A stretch of 64,000 nt of DNA from Trachythela sp. YZ-2020 (Eukaryota > Cnidaria > Anthozoa > Malacalcyonacea > Clavulariidae). The position numbers and the translations under genes are program-made. Positions 39,276 through 49,342 of this stretch are shown one piece after another; position 1 is the first letter of the stretch, and the number at the start of each line of letters is the position of its first letter. Below the pieces are notes generated by a model, which made no database searches, was not told the origin of the DNA, and was given only the letters and a program-made list of their open reading frames with translations. The stretch lies in the NCBI GenBank assembly GCA_016169945.1, contig JADLSH010000128.1, positions 186,001 to 250,000 of the forward strand. The letters are read 5' to 3'.

Positions 39276-39590
39276 TCCAATAACAACTCATATATTGCTA
39301 GTCTAAAACCTCAGGAAGCTCTGATTAATTCATGAACGAGCAACTTGCCAATTTATTGAAGTGGAAAATAATCCACCTCCGCGTTGCAAAACTTACCAAT
39401 AGCCTGAACGATGAAACGGCTATTACTTGCATTTCGCGCCTTGATCTTGATTATTTTCCATATCATTTACGTGGTCAATTTGCCTCGCCCAGAATTAATC
39501 ATAGCGTCCTTAACTTGAAAAACCCGCTAGTGTATTCCCTTGGAAATCATTCATAATACGATTATCAAATTTCGCATAAATACATCATAC
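39276..39590. other. 315-bp divergent region between relA and the PqiA-domain gene
   Basis: Promoters for both flanking genes should lie here, but I could not assign them. A 74-codon frame (39332-39556) has reasonable codons but no recognisable similarity and a poorly spaced ribosome site; it is left uncalled. Confidence 0.5.
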
Positions 39591-40451
39591 ATGATCAAAC
39601 CTAACGAGCTTAAGCAAACACTTCATCAACGCGCTTTATGGCCAATAATCAATACTCTCGTCTATTTGAGTCTTGTCATTCTGGCATTCCTGATCTGCCA
39701 TCACAGCTATAAGAGTGTTTCTTTACAAACACAGATTGCTCTTGCGACCAGTGTTGAAGGTAGTGCAGATCTGGCTCTAGCCGAGCTATTAGAAAAGCTC
39801 AGTTTTTCCCTTTATGACGGTGCATCGGATCGACTTGCCACACATGAATTATTAGTTAGTAAAGCCCAGGAAGAAAAAACCACAGCAAAATATTTCTCTC
39901 TGGCTTTCTTTTGTATAGCAGTAAGCTGGATCGCCATACAATTTTTTATCACCAAACTCACAAAAAACAAGCATCGCTTATGGCGTCATGTCTTAACCAT
40001 TTCTCTGTTATGTTTGATCATTGGACTGATCGCTCCGATGATGCAAATGACCGCTTATAAAGAATTGCCTGTCCTCGGCGATGTAGTATTTAAATATGAA
40101 GCAAAGAGTATTTACTCTACCGTCCAGAGTTTATTCTCGAACGGTAATTTTATTATTGCTTTACTAATCACACTGTTTAGTATCTTTACGCCTTTACTCA
40201 AAATCAGCGTTGTTGGAATGAACCTATTTAATCTCGCACCTACGATGCATAAACGAGCACATGACCTCATTCATTTATTAGGGAAGTGGTCAATGGCAGA
40301 TGTTTTTGTCGTCGCTATATTACTGTCTATTTTTGCTTTGGATGCACAGGGTTTTACCCGTGCAGAAGCTGATCTTGGCGTGTACTTTTTTTCCGTTTAC
40401 TGTTTATTATCACTGTGGGTAACGCATGTAGTTTTACATGAAAGTGAATAG
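39591..40451 (+). CDS. PqiA-domain membrane protein
   Basis: A 286-residue inner-membrane protein with about six hydrophobic helices. The C-terminal half is a paraquat-inducible protein A domain: GKWSMADVFVVAILLSIFALDAQGF is its signature, preceded by FTPLLKISVVGMNLF. Canonical PqiA has two such domains plus zinc-binding cysteines and is encoded with MCE-type pqiB; here there is one domain, no CxxC motif and no MCE partner. ATG at 39591; the frame extends to 39540, but that extension overlaps nothing conserved. Role unknown, possibly in envelope lipid transport. Confidence 0.75.
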   Translation: MIKPNELKQTLHQRALWPIINTLVYLSLVILAFLICHHSYKSVSLQTQIALATSVEGSADLALAELLEKLSFSLYDGASDRLATHELLVSKAQEEKTTAKYFSLAFFCIAVSWIAIQFFITKLTKNKHRLWRHVLTISLLCLIIGLIAPMMQMTAYKELPVLGDVVFKYEAKSIYSTVQSLFSNGNFIIALLITLFSIFTPLLKISVVGMNLFNLAPTMHKRAHDLIHLLGKWSMADVFVVAILLSIFALDAQGFTRAEADLGVYFFSVYCLLSLWVTHVVLHESE

Positions 40452-40460
40452 TCTAGTTGG

Positions 40461-40498
40461 AAAAAATCCCTCCCCATTCCTTGTATAAGGAGGGGAGG
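40461..40498 (-). terminator. Rho-independent terminator downstream of the DUF1223 gene
   Basis: On the minus strand a C-rich arm (CCTCCCC-TCCTT) pairs across a 4-nt loop with AAGGA-AT-GGGGAGG, followed by ATTTTTT. It would stop transcription arriving from the DUF1223 gene and may also act on the convergent PqiA-domain transcript. Confidence 0.75.
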
Positions 40499-40628
40499 TA
40501 AGATTGGAGTTACCTAGTATGAAACGTTGTACTGATGCTGGAAGAGAAATTCCTACACCAAAATATTTTTTCGAAACTTAAATAATATATACCCGCCTTG
40601 CTTTAAATTTATCTGGTATATAGCTAGT

Positions 40629-41390
40629 TTAATTACTCACTAACCAACCACCTGTTGCCTGAACAGGAGTAAGATCTTCATCATAATCTACCCAGGCAGC
40701 TAAACCTTTCTTTGTTGTTGATTCGATTAAGTCAGGAAGTGTTGCCGACAATGAAAAGCCTTTTTCTGTTTGCAACATCGGTAAGCGACGATAGCCTAGC
40801 ACTACAAAATCATGTTCCAGTTCTCGCCCATGATTTTCTCCTGCTTTTACTTTAGTAATCAGATCAAATCCCAGGATCGCAATATTGAGATACACTGTTT
40901 GTCCTTGCTTCTGATCACCCCGACTCTGATCAACTTTATAGTCTGCAGTAAATTCATTATTATTCAGATCAACTCTGAGATTGCCTGCATCTGCAGACTT
41001 ATCCAGAGCCAGTGGTCTTTGATAAAACCAGGCTCGCCATTCCTGTCCATTAAGCATAATACCGGGTGTATAAACGGCGCTGATATTTTTTCCTTTGGCG
41101 TACTTGCGTTGACGTTTACCGAATTCAGGAGAAGCAAAACGATCATCCCAGCCAATGTAATTCCAGTAATCTACATGGAAAGAGACCGGAATAAATTCTT
41201 TCCAAAGTCTGTCATCAGTTTGATACTGACTTAACCACTTATCCGCAGGCGGACAACTACTACAACCTTCTGAAGTGTATAGCTCAAGAATGTTTACGCG
41301 TTTGGAACTACTGGAAAAGCTTATTGGTTCTGCTTGGACCACAGCGATGGTTAAGAACCATAAACCCAAAAATAATATTGTTGTCTTCAT
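40629..41390 (-). CDS. Secreted DUF1223 (thioredoxin-like) protein
   Basis: A 253-residue exported protein. A signal peptide of about 20 residues ends VVQA. The family motif LELYTSEGCSSCPPADKWL holds a CxxC in thioredoxin-like position, followed by FHVDYWNYIGWDDRFASPEF and YTPGIMLNGQEWRAW. A redox function in the periplasm is suggested by the fold; no substrate is known to me. It lies 91 bp downstream of ggt on the same strand and is followed by a terminator. Confidence 0.86.
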   Translation of the reverse strand: MKTTILFLGLWFLTIAVVQAEPISFSSSSKRVNILELYTSEGCSSCPPADKWLSQYQTDDRLWKEFIPVSFHVDYWNYIGWDDRFASPEFGKRQRKYAKGKNISAVYTPGIMLNGQEWRAWFYQRPLALDKSADAGNLRVDLNNNEFTADYKVDQSRGDQKQGQTVYLNIAILGFDLITKVKAGENHGRELEHDFVVLGYRRLPMLQTEKGFSLSATLPDLIESTTKKGLAAWVDYDEDLTPVQATGGWLVSN

Positions 41391-41481
41391 AACTTCCTTT
41401 TCATGTTTAAATGCTATTTATAAAGACTAATTATTTTTTAGATCGTTCAATTATTAAGTATCTTTCAGATCTATTTCTGGC

Positions 41482-43221
41482 TTATTTTTGAAGAATTTTT
41501 CCTGTAAATTGAGCTTGCCCTTCGCCACGAGGATCACTGGCTGTGTGAATTTTTCCACTTTCTTTGTCAATCAGAATCGCCTGCATGTTGCCGTATGATC
41601 GTGATTTTTCTTGAAGCGTATGGCCCAGCTTTTCTAGTTGAGTTTTTTCTTCTTCAGTAAATGCATCAGGTTCATGTTGTAATAGATCTGGTTCGTATTG
41701 GTGATGATAGCGTGGCAGAGAAACCCAGGAGATGGGTAGATTTCCTTCTGCAAAATCCAGCGCCGCGAGTAAGACCATACTGATAATTCTGCTGCCGCCC
41801 GGTGTTCCAAGAATCGCAATTTGCTCATCGGTTTCCAGAAAGGTGGGGGTCATACTTGATAGTGGCCTTTTTCCTGGCGCGATCTCATTCGCTTTATCGC
41901 CGATCAAACCATAAGCATTAGGTGTTTTTGGTCGCAGAGAAAAATCATCCATTTCGTCGTTGAGCAATACGCCTGTGCCCGGTGCAACGAAACATGCGCC
42001 AAAAGGGTAATTAATACTGAGTGTTGCGGCAACACGATTTCCCTGTGCATCAACAATTGAAAAGTGCGTGGTGTCTTCTCCCTTTGGTGTTGCTGGTCCG
42101 GCAGAAACAGGTTGGCGACTTAACTCTTCACTTGGCGTTGCACGATCAAGTTTGATCGAGGCGGCTTTAATTGCGGCATAGGGTTTTTCCAGAATACTCT
42201 CCGGAAAATTAACAAAATCTGGATCACCCATATACTCGGCACGATCTTGATAGGCTCTGCGCATTGCTTCCGTGATCAGATGTATTCTGCTCGCACCTTG
42301 TATTTGGTCAAGATTTTTTCGCTCCAGAATATTCAGCGCCTGAATCAATACAGCACCACCAGATGAAGGCGGTGCTGCTGACGTAATTTTGATTTTTTTA
42401 TAGGTGCCAGTAAATGGCTCCCTCTCAATGACTTTATAATCGGCCAGATCTTTTTCCGTCCAGATCCCACCGGCAGCTTGTACACCCTCGACGAGTTTTT
42501 TCGCTACCTTGCCCTGATAAAAACCAGCATCACCATGCTTTGCTACCACGCTTAATGTAGCGGCCAGATCTTGTTGAATGATTTTATGTCCGATAGGCGG
42601 AACGTGATCATTGACGAGAAAAATCATTGCCGCTTCAGGATCGGCCTGTAAGGCTTGCAGTCTAAACTCCGCCAAGAGTTGATAACGTGACGTCACTTCA
42701 AAACCTTTTTCTGCCAGAAGCATGGCTGGCCCAAGCGATTTCTCTAATGACAAACGACCATAATTTTCTGCCATATGCACTAACCCAGCAATGGTCCCAG
42801 GAATACCTGCAGCCAGTGCACCATCAAGTGATGCACGCGGAATGACTTCACCCTGAGCATCCAGATACATATCGCGGTCTGCTTTGCCCGGTGCCATCTC
42901 GCGGCCATCGATCATGATTTGTTTTGGACTCTCTGGATTTTCTCTAACCTGATGCAATAACCAGAAGCCACCGCCACCAATTCCTGAAGAATAGGGTTCT
43001 ACAACGGCTAATGCCGCTGTAGCGGCCACCGCAGCATCAAAAGCATTGCCACCTTGTTCGAGAATATCAATTGCCGCCTGCGTTGCTAATGGATGAGCCG
43101 TCGCAACGGCTGCCTGATGTTGCGGCTGTAACTCTGCTTCAGCTCGACATAGAGATATTGTCGATAGAAAAAAAATAATCAAGAATATGATCGGGGAGTT
43201 TTTTAGAGAAATTTTCTTCAT
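41482..43221 (-). CDS. ggt: Gamma-glutamyltransferase
   Basis: A periplasmic Ntn-hydrolase that cleaves or transfers the gamma-glutamyl group of glutathione. An N-terminal signal peptide (about 1-27) precedes the large-subunit start (GGNAFDAAVAATAALAVVEPYSSGIGGGGFWLLH). The autoprocessing nucleophile is Thr384 in the EDTTHFSIVD motif, which begins the small subunit. The GTPGGSRII loop is also present. Length 579. The ATG is 4 nt after the ferredoxin stop, so the gene is probably at the end of the coaD operon. Confidence 0.94.
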   Translation of the reverse strand: MKKISLKNSPIIFLIIFFLSTISLCRAEAELQPQHQAAVATAHPLATQAAIDILEQGGNAFDAAVAATAALAVVEPYSSGIGGGGFWLLHQVRENPESPKQIMIDGREMAPGKADRDMYLDAQGEVIPRASLDGALAAGIPGTIAGLVHMAENYGRLSLEKSLGPAMLLAEKGFEVTSRYQLLAEFRLQALQADPEAAMIFLVNDHVPPIGHKIIQQDLAATLSVVAKHGDAGFYQGKVAKKLVEGVQAAGGIWTEKDLADYKVIEREPFTGTYKKIKITSAAPPSSGGAVLIQALNILERKNLDQIQGASRIHLITEAMRRAYQDRAEYMGDPDFVNFPESILEKPYAAIKAASIKLDRATPSEELSRQPVSAGPATPKGEDTTHFSIVDAQGNRVAATLSINYPFGACFVAPGTGVLLNDEMDDFSLRPKTPNAYGLIGDKANEIAPGKRPLSSMTPTFLETDEQIAILGTPGGSRIISMVLLAALDFAEGNLPISWVSLPRYHHQYEPDLLQHEPDAFTEEEKTQLEKLGHTLQEKSRSYGNMQAILIDKESGKIHTASDPRGEGQAQFTGKILQK

Positions 43222-43225
43222 AAAT

Positions 43226-43501
<276 letters not shown>

Positions 43502-43504
43502 CTA

Positions 43505-43984
43505 TCATGCAAAACGTTCGTTCAATGCATGCAACACATTCTCCGGTACGAATTCGCTTACATCGCCACCAAATTTTGCGACATCCCTTACCAGGCTCGA
43601 AGAGATATAAGAGAACTGTTCCGCAGGAGTCAGAAACAAAGTGTCGGCCTCTGGGATCAGTTTTCGATTCATGCTGGCCATCTGGAATTCATATTCAAAA
43701 TCTGACACGGCGCGAAGCCCGCGAAGAATCACCTTGGCGCCATGCTCACGGGCACAGTCGGCCATTAAACGATCAAATGCCACCACACTGGTATTGGGGA
43801 TCTGATCTAAAGCAGTCTGGGCAAGGGCGATACGTTCATCAGTGGAAAATACCGTGTTTTTTGAAGTACTATCCGCCACCGCTACTATTACTTGATCAAA
43901 TAAACACGAAGCACGACGAACAATATCAACATGGCCATTGGTAATAGGGTCAAAGGTTCCGGGGTAGATTGCTTTTTCACTCAT
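43505..43984 (-). CDS. coaD: Phosphopantetheine adenylyltransferase
   Basis: Transfers AMP from ATP to 4'-phosphopantetheine, the penultimate step of coenzyme A synthesis. It has the nucleotidyltransferase TNGH motif ([18 protein letters not shown]), the [20 protein letters not shown] segment, and the C-terminal [24 protein letters not shown]. Length 159 is exactly typical. It starts 9 nt after rsmD. Confidence 0.95.
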   Translation of the reverse strand: MSEKAIYPGTFDPITNGHVDIVRRASCLFDQVIVAVADSTSKNTVFSTDERIALAQTALDQIPNTSVVAFDRLMADCAREHGAKVILRGLRAVSDFEYEFQMASMNRKLIPEADTLFLTPAEQFSYISSSLVRDVAKFGGDVSEFVPENVLHALNERFA

Positions 43985-43993
43985 GTAGATATT

Positions 43994-44566
43994 CTAGCCT
44001 AATTTTAAAAGAGAATACCTGACCTGACCTGCTTTACCTTCTTTATAAGCCTGTAAACTCGCTGGCAACTCAATGCTCTCTTTAGATGGATGCTCTATAT
44101 AAATGAGTGCATCTTCCTGCAAACAATCAGATTCGATCAGTTCTTCGAGACATTCCTTATGAAGATTTTTAGCAAAGGGTGGGTCGAGAAATACGATGGC
44201 AAACTTTTGCCCGGCTTTATGATTATTTGATGCCAACCAGTTAAGCGCATTCTGACGATAGATCAGAGTCGGATCAGTTTCCAACAATTTTGCCGAATGT
44301 TCTAAAGCCGCTGCCGCTTTCTTATCCTGCTCAATCATCACTACTTCTGATGCACCTCTGGACAGCGCTTCAAAACCCAGCGCGCCAGTTCCAGCAAACA
44401 GATCCAGACAACGTGAACCTCTTATATAAGGAGATAACCAGTTAAACAGGGTTTCACGGATCCGATCCGGAGTTGGACGTAATCCTGAAACTTCCGCCAC
44501 AGGTAAACGACGGCTACGCCATTCACCCCCGATAATGCGAATACCAGACTGCTTTTTTCCCTTCAC
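43994..44566 (-). CDS. rsmD: 16S rRNA (guanine(966)-N(2))-methyltransferase
   Basis: Methylates G966 of 16S rRNA using SAM. GGEWRSRRLPV near the start, RPTPDRIRETLFNWL, the SAM loop LDLFAGTGALGFEALSRGA and the catalytic DPPF (FLDPPFAKN) are present. Length 190. It is encoded between an M16 peptidase-like gene and coaD, on the strand opposite ftsY, the conserved gammaproteobacterial arrangement. Confidence 0.94.
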   Translation of the reverse strand: MKGKKQSGIRIIGGEWRSRRLPVAEVSGLRPTPDRIRETLFNWLSPYIRGSRCLDLFAGTGALGFEALSRGASEVVMIEQDKKAAAALEHSAKLLETDPTLIYRQNALNWLASNNHKAGQKFAIVFLDPPFAKNLHKECLEELIESDCLQEDALIYIEHPSKESIELPASLQAYKEGKAGQVRYSLLKLG

Positions 44567-44572
44567 TAATAG

Positions 44573-45985
44573 TTATGAGCCGTCTTCTTCTGAAGACTCT
44601 GTTTGTTCAGCCGATTCAGCGACCTCTTCTGGCTTGGTTGCCCCAGTTGGCCCAATTGGTGAGGCTGGTCGGCCAACAATCACCGTCACCATTTTTTCTG
44701 GATCCAGTCTTCGTCGCAAAGAATCTCTGGTTTGTTCAATCGTTAAAGCTTCAACAGTTGGAATAAAGTTATCCAGATAATCCAGAGGCTGATCATAAAA
44801 ACCGATCATGGCTAGATACTCGACAATCTTGCCATTATTGTCGATCCTTAATGGAAATCCGCCCGTGATGTTTTTCATTGATGCTGAAAATTCTTTTTCT
44901 GTCTGACCTTCTTCCACATAAGTTTTGATCGTATCTTGCAATACAGTTAATGCTTCATCTACCTGATCATTACGTGTTTGCAAGCCAGCAGTGAAGGGGC
45001 CATTTTGTGCCATCGGAGAAAAATAACTATAAACGCTATAAGATAGGCCACGTTTTTCCCGGACTTCATCACTCAAGCGCGAAACCAGACCACTGCCGCC
45101 AAGAGAATGATTACCCAGATACAAAGCAAAATAATCTTTGTCTCCACGTTTCATACCTGGTTGTCCAAGCAGAATATGTGACTGTGATGAAGGGTGATCA
45201 ATCCTGATCTCTTTCGCTTCTGTTAGTTCAACCACTTCTGGGAGAGGTTCGGCCTTTGCGCCAACAGGTAATTTCCCAACGACTTTTTCTGCCGCTGCGC
45301 GAGCCTGTACCTGAGTCAAATCACCAACAATAGCTACCACGGCATTTTTTGCGGTATACCATTGCTTATAAAATTCACCGGCATGATCGCGGGTTAACGC
45401 ATTGATCGTTTCCTTGGTTCCACTAGCTGGGTGAGCATAAGGGTGATCACCATAAGCGGCGCTGAAAAAAGCATCGCCAGCAAGCGCGCCTGGTGATTGT
45501 TTTTTCTTTTCCAGACCAATCAGAGTACGTTTTTTCTGACGCTCAAAAGCAGCCTGAGGAAAATCTGGCTGCGAGACGACAAGAGATAAGCCATCCAGTG
45601 CTGTATCCAAATTTGGTTGCTCAGTAATACTACGCACTGAGACATAAGCCATATCTCGCAATGCACCGGAACCTAGCTGTGCACCCACATCCTCAAACCA
45701 TTCACTGACTTGCTCGGCAGTAAAACCACCGGCACCTTCTGACAATAAGGAGCTGGTCAAAGAAGACAGTCCCCATTGATCACCTTCACGAGCACTTCCT
45801 GCATCGAAAACAACGCGAACATCCACCATGGGTAATTCCGGTGCTGGTACAAAATAGACCTTTGCACCGTTTTCTGTTTCCCAAGTTTGTATTGCCGGTC
45901 CAGCTTGCGCTGCGGTACTAATAGTGAGTATCAAGAATAAAAAAAACTTTCTGCCTGATTTGGTTACCATACTTTTAATTACCAT
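44573..45985 (-). CDS. M16 family protein lacking the zinc motif (inactive partner)
   Basis: A 470-residue insulinase-like protein with a signal peptide (ends TAAQA). The position where catalytic members have HxxEH reads GLSSLTSSLL, so the zinc site is absent. The C-terminal R/Y-type partner region (KRGLSYSVYSYFSPM) is kept, and an acidic tail ends the protein. M16B enzymes often pair a catalytic and a non-catalytic subunit, and the gene directly follows a catalytic homologue. ATG at 45985 with AAGG nine bases upstream. Confidence 0.88.
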   Translation of the reverse strand: MVIKSMVTKSGRKFFLFLILTISTAAQAGPAIQTWETENGAKVYFVPAPELPMVDVRVVFDAGSAREGDQWGLSSLTSSLLSEGAGGFTAEQVSEWFEDVGAQLGSGALRDMAYVSVRSITEQPNLDTALDGLSLVVSQPDFPQAAFERQKKRTLIGLEKKKQSPGALAGDAFFSAAYGDHPYAHPASGTKETINALTRDHAGEFYKQWYTAKNAVVAIVGDLTQVQARAAAEKVVGKLPVGAKAEPLPEVVELTEAKEIRIDHPSSQSHILLGQPGMKRGDKDYFALYLGNHSLGGSGLVSRLSDEVREKRGLSYSVYSYFSPMAQNGPFTAGLQTRNDQVDEALTVLQDTIKTYVEEGQTEKEFSASMKNITGGFPLRIDNNGKIVEYLAMIGFYDQPLDYLDNFIPTVEALTIEQTRDSLRRRLDPEKMVTVIVGRPASPIGPTGATKPEEVAESAEQTESSEEDGS

Positions 45986-46051
45986 ACTGTTTGGCCTTAA
46001 TTTCTATTGATTTACCATTGATTTATTTGGGTCGGGTTACTTTGCTGCTCA

Positions 46052-47452
46052 TTATTCTTGTTGAGCTTGAGGCTCCAAAACAGCAACGGTAAGCACGTCG
46101 TCCAGCAAATATTTGCGTGCAACATCCTGAACCTGCTGAGCAGTAACTCCCTCGATTTTTTGTACATAATCATCACGAAGTTGCCATTTGAGGCCAACTG
46201 TTTCGAGAATTCCGATGATCATCGCCTGATAATAAACAGAGTCCTTTTCATAAATATCACTGGTGATCACCTGTGTTTTGACCCTTTTCAACTCTTTATC
46301 ATCCAGCGGCTCATTTTTCACCTTATCGATTTCTGCACGGATACCTTTTTCAAGCTGATCAATAGACTGACCTTGAGCAGGCGTGCCTTCAAACATAAAG
46401 AGATTTCCTAATTTTGATGCCAGGTTATAGCTGGCTCCCGCGCTGGCGGCAATTTCCTGACCGCGGATTAGATTACGCGTCAGGCGTGAACTGCTTCCAC
46501 CATCAAGTACACCCGCCAAGACTTCTAATGCATAAATTTCTTCTTCGGTGACTGTTGCAGAGTCAGCCACTGTTTCTAGCAGTGTCGGTACTTTATAACC
46601 CATCAATAAATAAGGTACGTGCGCCTCATCCTTGATCACCAATCGTTTTTCGCCTGTCTGAGGAATTTCTGGTCTGACTTTCAACTCCGCAAGCTTCTCA
46701 GGTTTTAAAGGCCCAAAGTGTTTTAGGGCAAGTTGGTGAACTTGTTCCGGATCAACATCACCCACGACGACAACCGTGGCATTGTTAGGCGCGTACCACA
46801 TGTCGTACCACTCACGCAGATCATCAAGCTCGTAATTTTCGATATCCGCCATCCAGCCGATCACAGGGTTTCTATAAGGACTGGTCTGGAATGCGCCGGC
46901 TTGCAGCTTTTCGTAGGTTAGCGATTGTGGATTATCATCGGTACGCATGCGTCGTTCTTCTGTGACAACATCGCGCTCTTTAAGAAATTCGGTTTCGTCC
47001 AACACCAGGTTACGCATACGATCTGCTTCAAGTTTAAAACTGACCGGTAAACGTGATTTTTCCAGTTGCTGGTAATAGGCGGTGTAATCACGGCTGGTAA
47101 AGGCATTTTCACGACCACCATTTTCCGCAATGATCCGTGAGAACTCACCAGGGACAAGATCGTTCGTGCCCTTAAACATCATATGCTCCAGCATATGGGA
47201 GATGCCGGTAATACCTTCATGCTCATAGCTGGAGCCGACTTTGTACCAGACCTGAGTAACAACCACCGGCGAACGATGATCTTCCTGTACAATCAGCTTC
47301 AAACCATTTTCTAGTTGATACTCGTGAGTGAGTGGATTTTCGGTCTGGACGATATCTTTGGCTACCACTGACTGACACAGACTAGACGATAACAGTAATA
47401 GTGATCCAGCCAAGACTGTTTTCTGGGCACCAAGGGCAACATAGTTAAACAC
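46052..47452 (-). CDS. M16 family zinc peptidase (catalytic)
   Basis: An exported metallopeptidase with the inverted zinc motif HMLEH at residues 86-90 (GISHMLEHMMFKG) and the downstream acidic helix. A signal peptide spans about residues 1-31. I place the start at GTG 47452 because AAGGAG lies ten bases upstream; a TTG at 47476 in frame would swallow that ribosome site. Length 466. It heads the run M16A-M16B-rsmD-coaD-ferredoxin-ggt and is divergent from ftsY. Confidence 0.9.
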   Translation of the reverse strand: MFNYVALGAQKTVLAGSLLLLSSSLCQSVVAKDIVQTENPLTHEYQLENGLKLIVQEDHRSPVVVTQVWYKVGSSYEHEGITGISHMLEHMMFKGTNDLVPGEFSRIIAENGGRENAFTSRDYTAYYQQLEKSRLPVSFKLEADRMRNLVLDETEFLKERDVVTEERRMRTDDNPQSLTYEKLQAGAFQTSPYRNPVIGWMADIENYELDDLREWYDMWYAPNNATVVVVGDVDPEQVHQLALKHFGPLKPEKLAELKVRPEIPQTGEKRLVIKDEAHVPYLLMGYKVPTLLETVADSATVTEEEIYALEVLAGVLDGGSSSRLTRNLIRGQEIAASAGASYNLASKLGNLFMFEGTPAQGQSIDQLEKGIRAEIDKVKNEPLDDKELKRVKTQVITSDIYEKDSVYYQAMIIGILETVGLKWQLRDDYVQKIEGVTAQQVQDVARKYLLDDVLTVAVLEPQAQQE

Positions 47453-47577
47453 GATAGATAATCTCCTTATCTGCAAGATTGAATTGAGAGTCCATCAAGC
47501 TGCTATTGACGGACTATTAGGATAGCGTATTCTAAATAATAGTTCCCAAATTCACCGAATTCTTACCAATAATTAAT

Positions 47578-48606
47578 ATGTTTACATTTGGACGCAAAGA
47601 TAAATCTGACCCCAAAACCCAGACCACTGAAAAACCACCAGAAGCAGAAAACAAAACAGGTTTCTTTAAAGGGCTCAAGAACGGCCTGAGCCGAACCCGT
47701 GAAAGTCTGACCGGTGGTATTACGGATATATTCCGTCGTGGCGAGAAGATCGACGCCAGTTCTCTGGAAGAACTCGAAGATCAATTGCTTAGTTCAGATG
47801 TTGGGCTGGAAGCCACTGAAACCATTATTCAGGGATTACGCGATCACCTGAAACAACAAAAACTGGAAGATGGGCAATCACTCAAAACAGCTTTGCGTGA
47901 TCAAATGCTGGCCTTGCTAGAACCCGCCTGCCAACCACTGGAAATACCAGATGACCTTGATGGCCCATTTGTATTATTGATGGTTGGGATTAATGGCGCC
48001 GGAAAAACCACCACTATCGGCAAGCTTGCACAACGTTTTCAGGATCAAGGGTTTTCAGTCGCACTGGCTGCTGGCGATACTTTTCGCGCAGCTGCAGTTG
48101 AGCAATTACAAACCTGGGGCGAACGTAATAATGTCACAGTGATTGCGCAAGCCACTCAAGACTCTACTAGTAAAGCCGATCCCGCTGCGGTGATTTTTGA
48201 TGCGGTCTCCTCCTGCAAAGCCAAAAATATCGATATTCTCATCGCCGATACAGCGGGCAGGCTACAAACACAAACACATCTGATGGAAGAACTAGGCAAG
48301 ATCCGCCGCGTGATCAGTAAAGTAGATCCGGGGGCCCCCCATGAAGTGATGTTAGTTATCGATGCCACCACCGGCCAGAATGCACTTAACCAGGCTGAGA
48401 AATTTAACGAGTATGCAGAACTTTCAGGATTGACCCTGACCAAACTCGATGGCACCGCTAAAGGTGGGGTGATCTTTGCCCTGGCCAGTAAGTTTGATCT
48501 GCCCATCCGTTACATTGGTGTTGGAGAACAGAAAGAAGATCTACGCACTTTCGACGCAAAAGAGTTTGTCGATGCATTACTGGATATTAACGAAGGACAT
48601 GAATGA
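47578..48606 (+). CDS. ftsY: Signal recognition particle receptor FtsY
   Basis: The SRP receptor GTPase for co-translational membrane targeting. A short charged N-terminal A region (about 1-35) precedes the NG domain: P-loop GINGAGKTTTIGKLA, DTFRAAAVEQL, DTAGRLQTQ, TKLDGTAKGG and the GVGEQKEDLRTF closing motif. Length 342, shorter than E. coli because the acidic A domain is small. First gene of ftsY-ftsE-ftsX-rpoH. Confidence 0.96.
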   Translation: MFTFGRKDKSDPKTQTTEKPPEAENKTGFFKGLKNGLSRTRESLTGGITDIFRRGEKIDASSLEELEDQLLSSDVGLEATETIIQGLRDHLKQQKLEDGQSLKTALRDQMLALLEPACQPLEIPDDLDGPFVLLMVGINGAGKTTTIGKLAQRFQDQGFSVALAAGDTFRAAAVEQLQTWGERNNVTVIAQATQDSTSKADPAAVIFDAVSSCKAKNIDILIADTAGRLQTQTHLMEELGKIRRVISKVDPGAPHEVMLVIDATTGQNALNQAEKFNEYAELSGLTLTKLDGTAKGGVIFALASKFDLPIRYIGVGEQKEDLRTFDAKEFVDALLDINEGHE

Positions 48607-48646
48607 GGAATAAGGATATATACCCAAATCACTTGGAAATACATAG

Positions 48647-49342
48647 ATGATACGTTTTTCCGAAGTCACCAAACTCTACCCAGGCCAGGGAGAAGCACTA
48701 AAGTCGCTGGATCTTTATATTCCAGCAGAGCAGATGGTGTTTGTGACCGGCCATTCCGGGGCAGGAAAGAGTACGGTGCTACGTCTGATCGCGCTGATGG
48801 AAGATCATACTCGTGGCGAGATTCATATCGACAATATCAATATCCAGAAGGTACCGGAGAAACATCGATTTTTCCTGCGCCGCCAGATGGGCTTTATTTT
48901 TCAGGATCACCGCCTGTTAAATGATCGCACTGTCTCCGACAATGTTGCTCTGCCACTGATCATCGCTGGTTTTAATCACCGGGAAATTCCACGGCGCGTA
49001 CAAGCAGCGTTGGATAAGGTTGGTTTGTTATCCAAGCAAAAGAAGCTGCCTCCAATGTTATCCAGTGGCGAACAGCAAAGAGTAGGCATCGCCCGCGCAG
49101 TCGTTAATCGCCCCCCCATTTTACTGGCCGACGAGCCAACGGGAAATCTTGATCCCGAATTATCCAAAGAGATTATGCGGATTTTTGAGGAGTTTAATCG
49201 CATTGGTGTCACCGTGGTGATCGCGACGCATGAGGTTGCGATGGTGCGTCAATTGGGACATCGTGAAGTCGCGTTAGCAGATGGCCGCCTGAATCTTGAC
49301 CAGATAGACGATCCGGAAAGTAATACGGAAAGCCATGACTGA
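48647..49342 (+). CDS. ftsE: Cell division ATP-binding protein FtsE
   Basis: The ATPase of the FtsEX complex, which activates septal peptidoglycan hydrolases. Walker A GHSGAGKST, Walker B LLADEPTGNLD, and the H-loop ATHE are intact. The ABC signature reads LSSGEQQRV, where LSGGEQQR is usual: a Gly-to-Ser change at the second glycine position. Length 231. It overlaps ftsX by 8 nt. Confidence 0.95.
   Translation: MIRFSEVTKLYPGQGEALKSLDLYIPAEQMVFVTGHSGAGKSTVLRLIALMEDHTRGEIHIDNINIQKVPEKHRFFLRRQMGFIFQDHRLLNDRTVSDNVALPLIIAGFNHREIPRRVQAALDKVGLLSKQKKLPPMLSSGEQQRVGIARAVVNRPPILLADEPTGNLDPELSKEIMRIFEEFNRIGVTVVIATHEVAMVRQLGHREVALADGRLNLDQIDDPESNTESHD

Noticed and set aside
39332..39556. 74-codon ORF upstream of the PqiA-domain gene
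   Set aside because: Codons look acceptable, but the ribosome site is poorly spaced and there is no similarity I recognise; kept as uncalled intergenic DNA.
44573..45985. M16B gene as a pseudogene because the HxxEH motif is missing
   Set aside because: The ORF is full length and paired with a catalytic homologue; non-catalytic M16 partners are a known arrangement.
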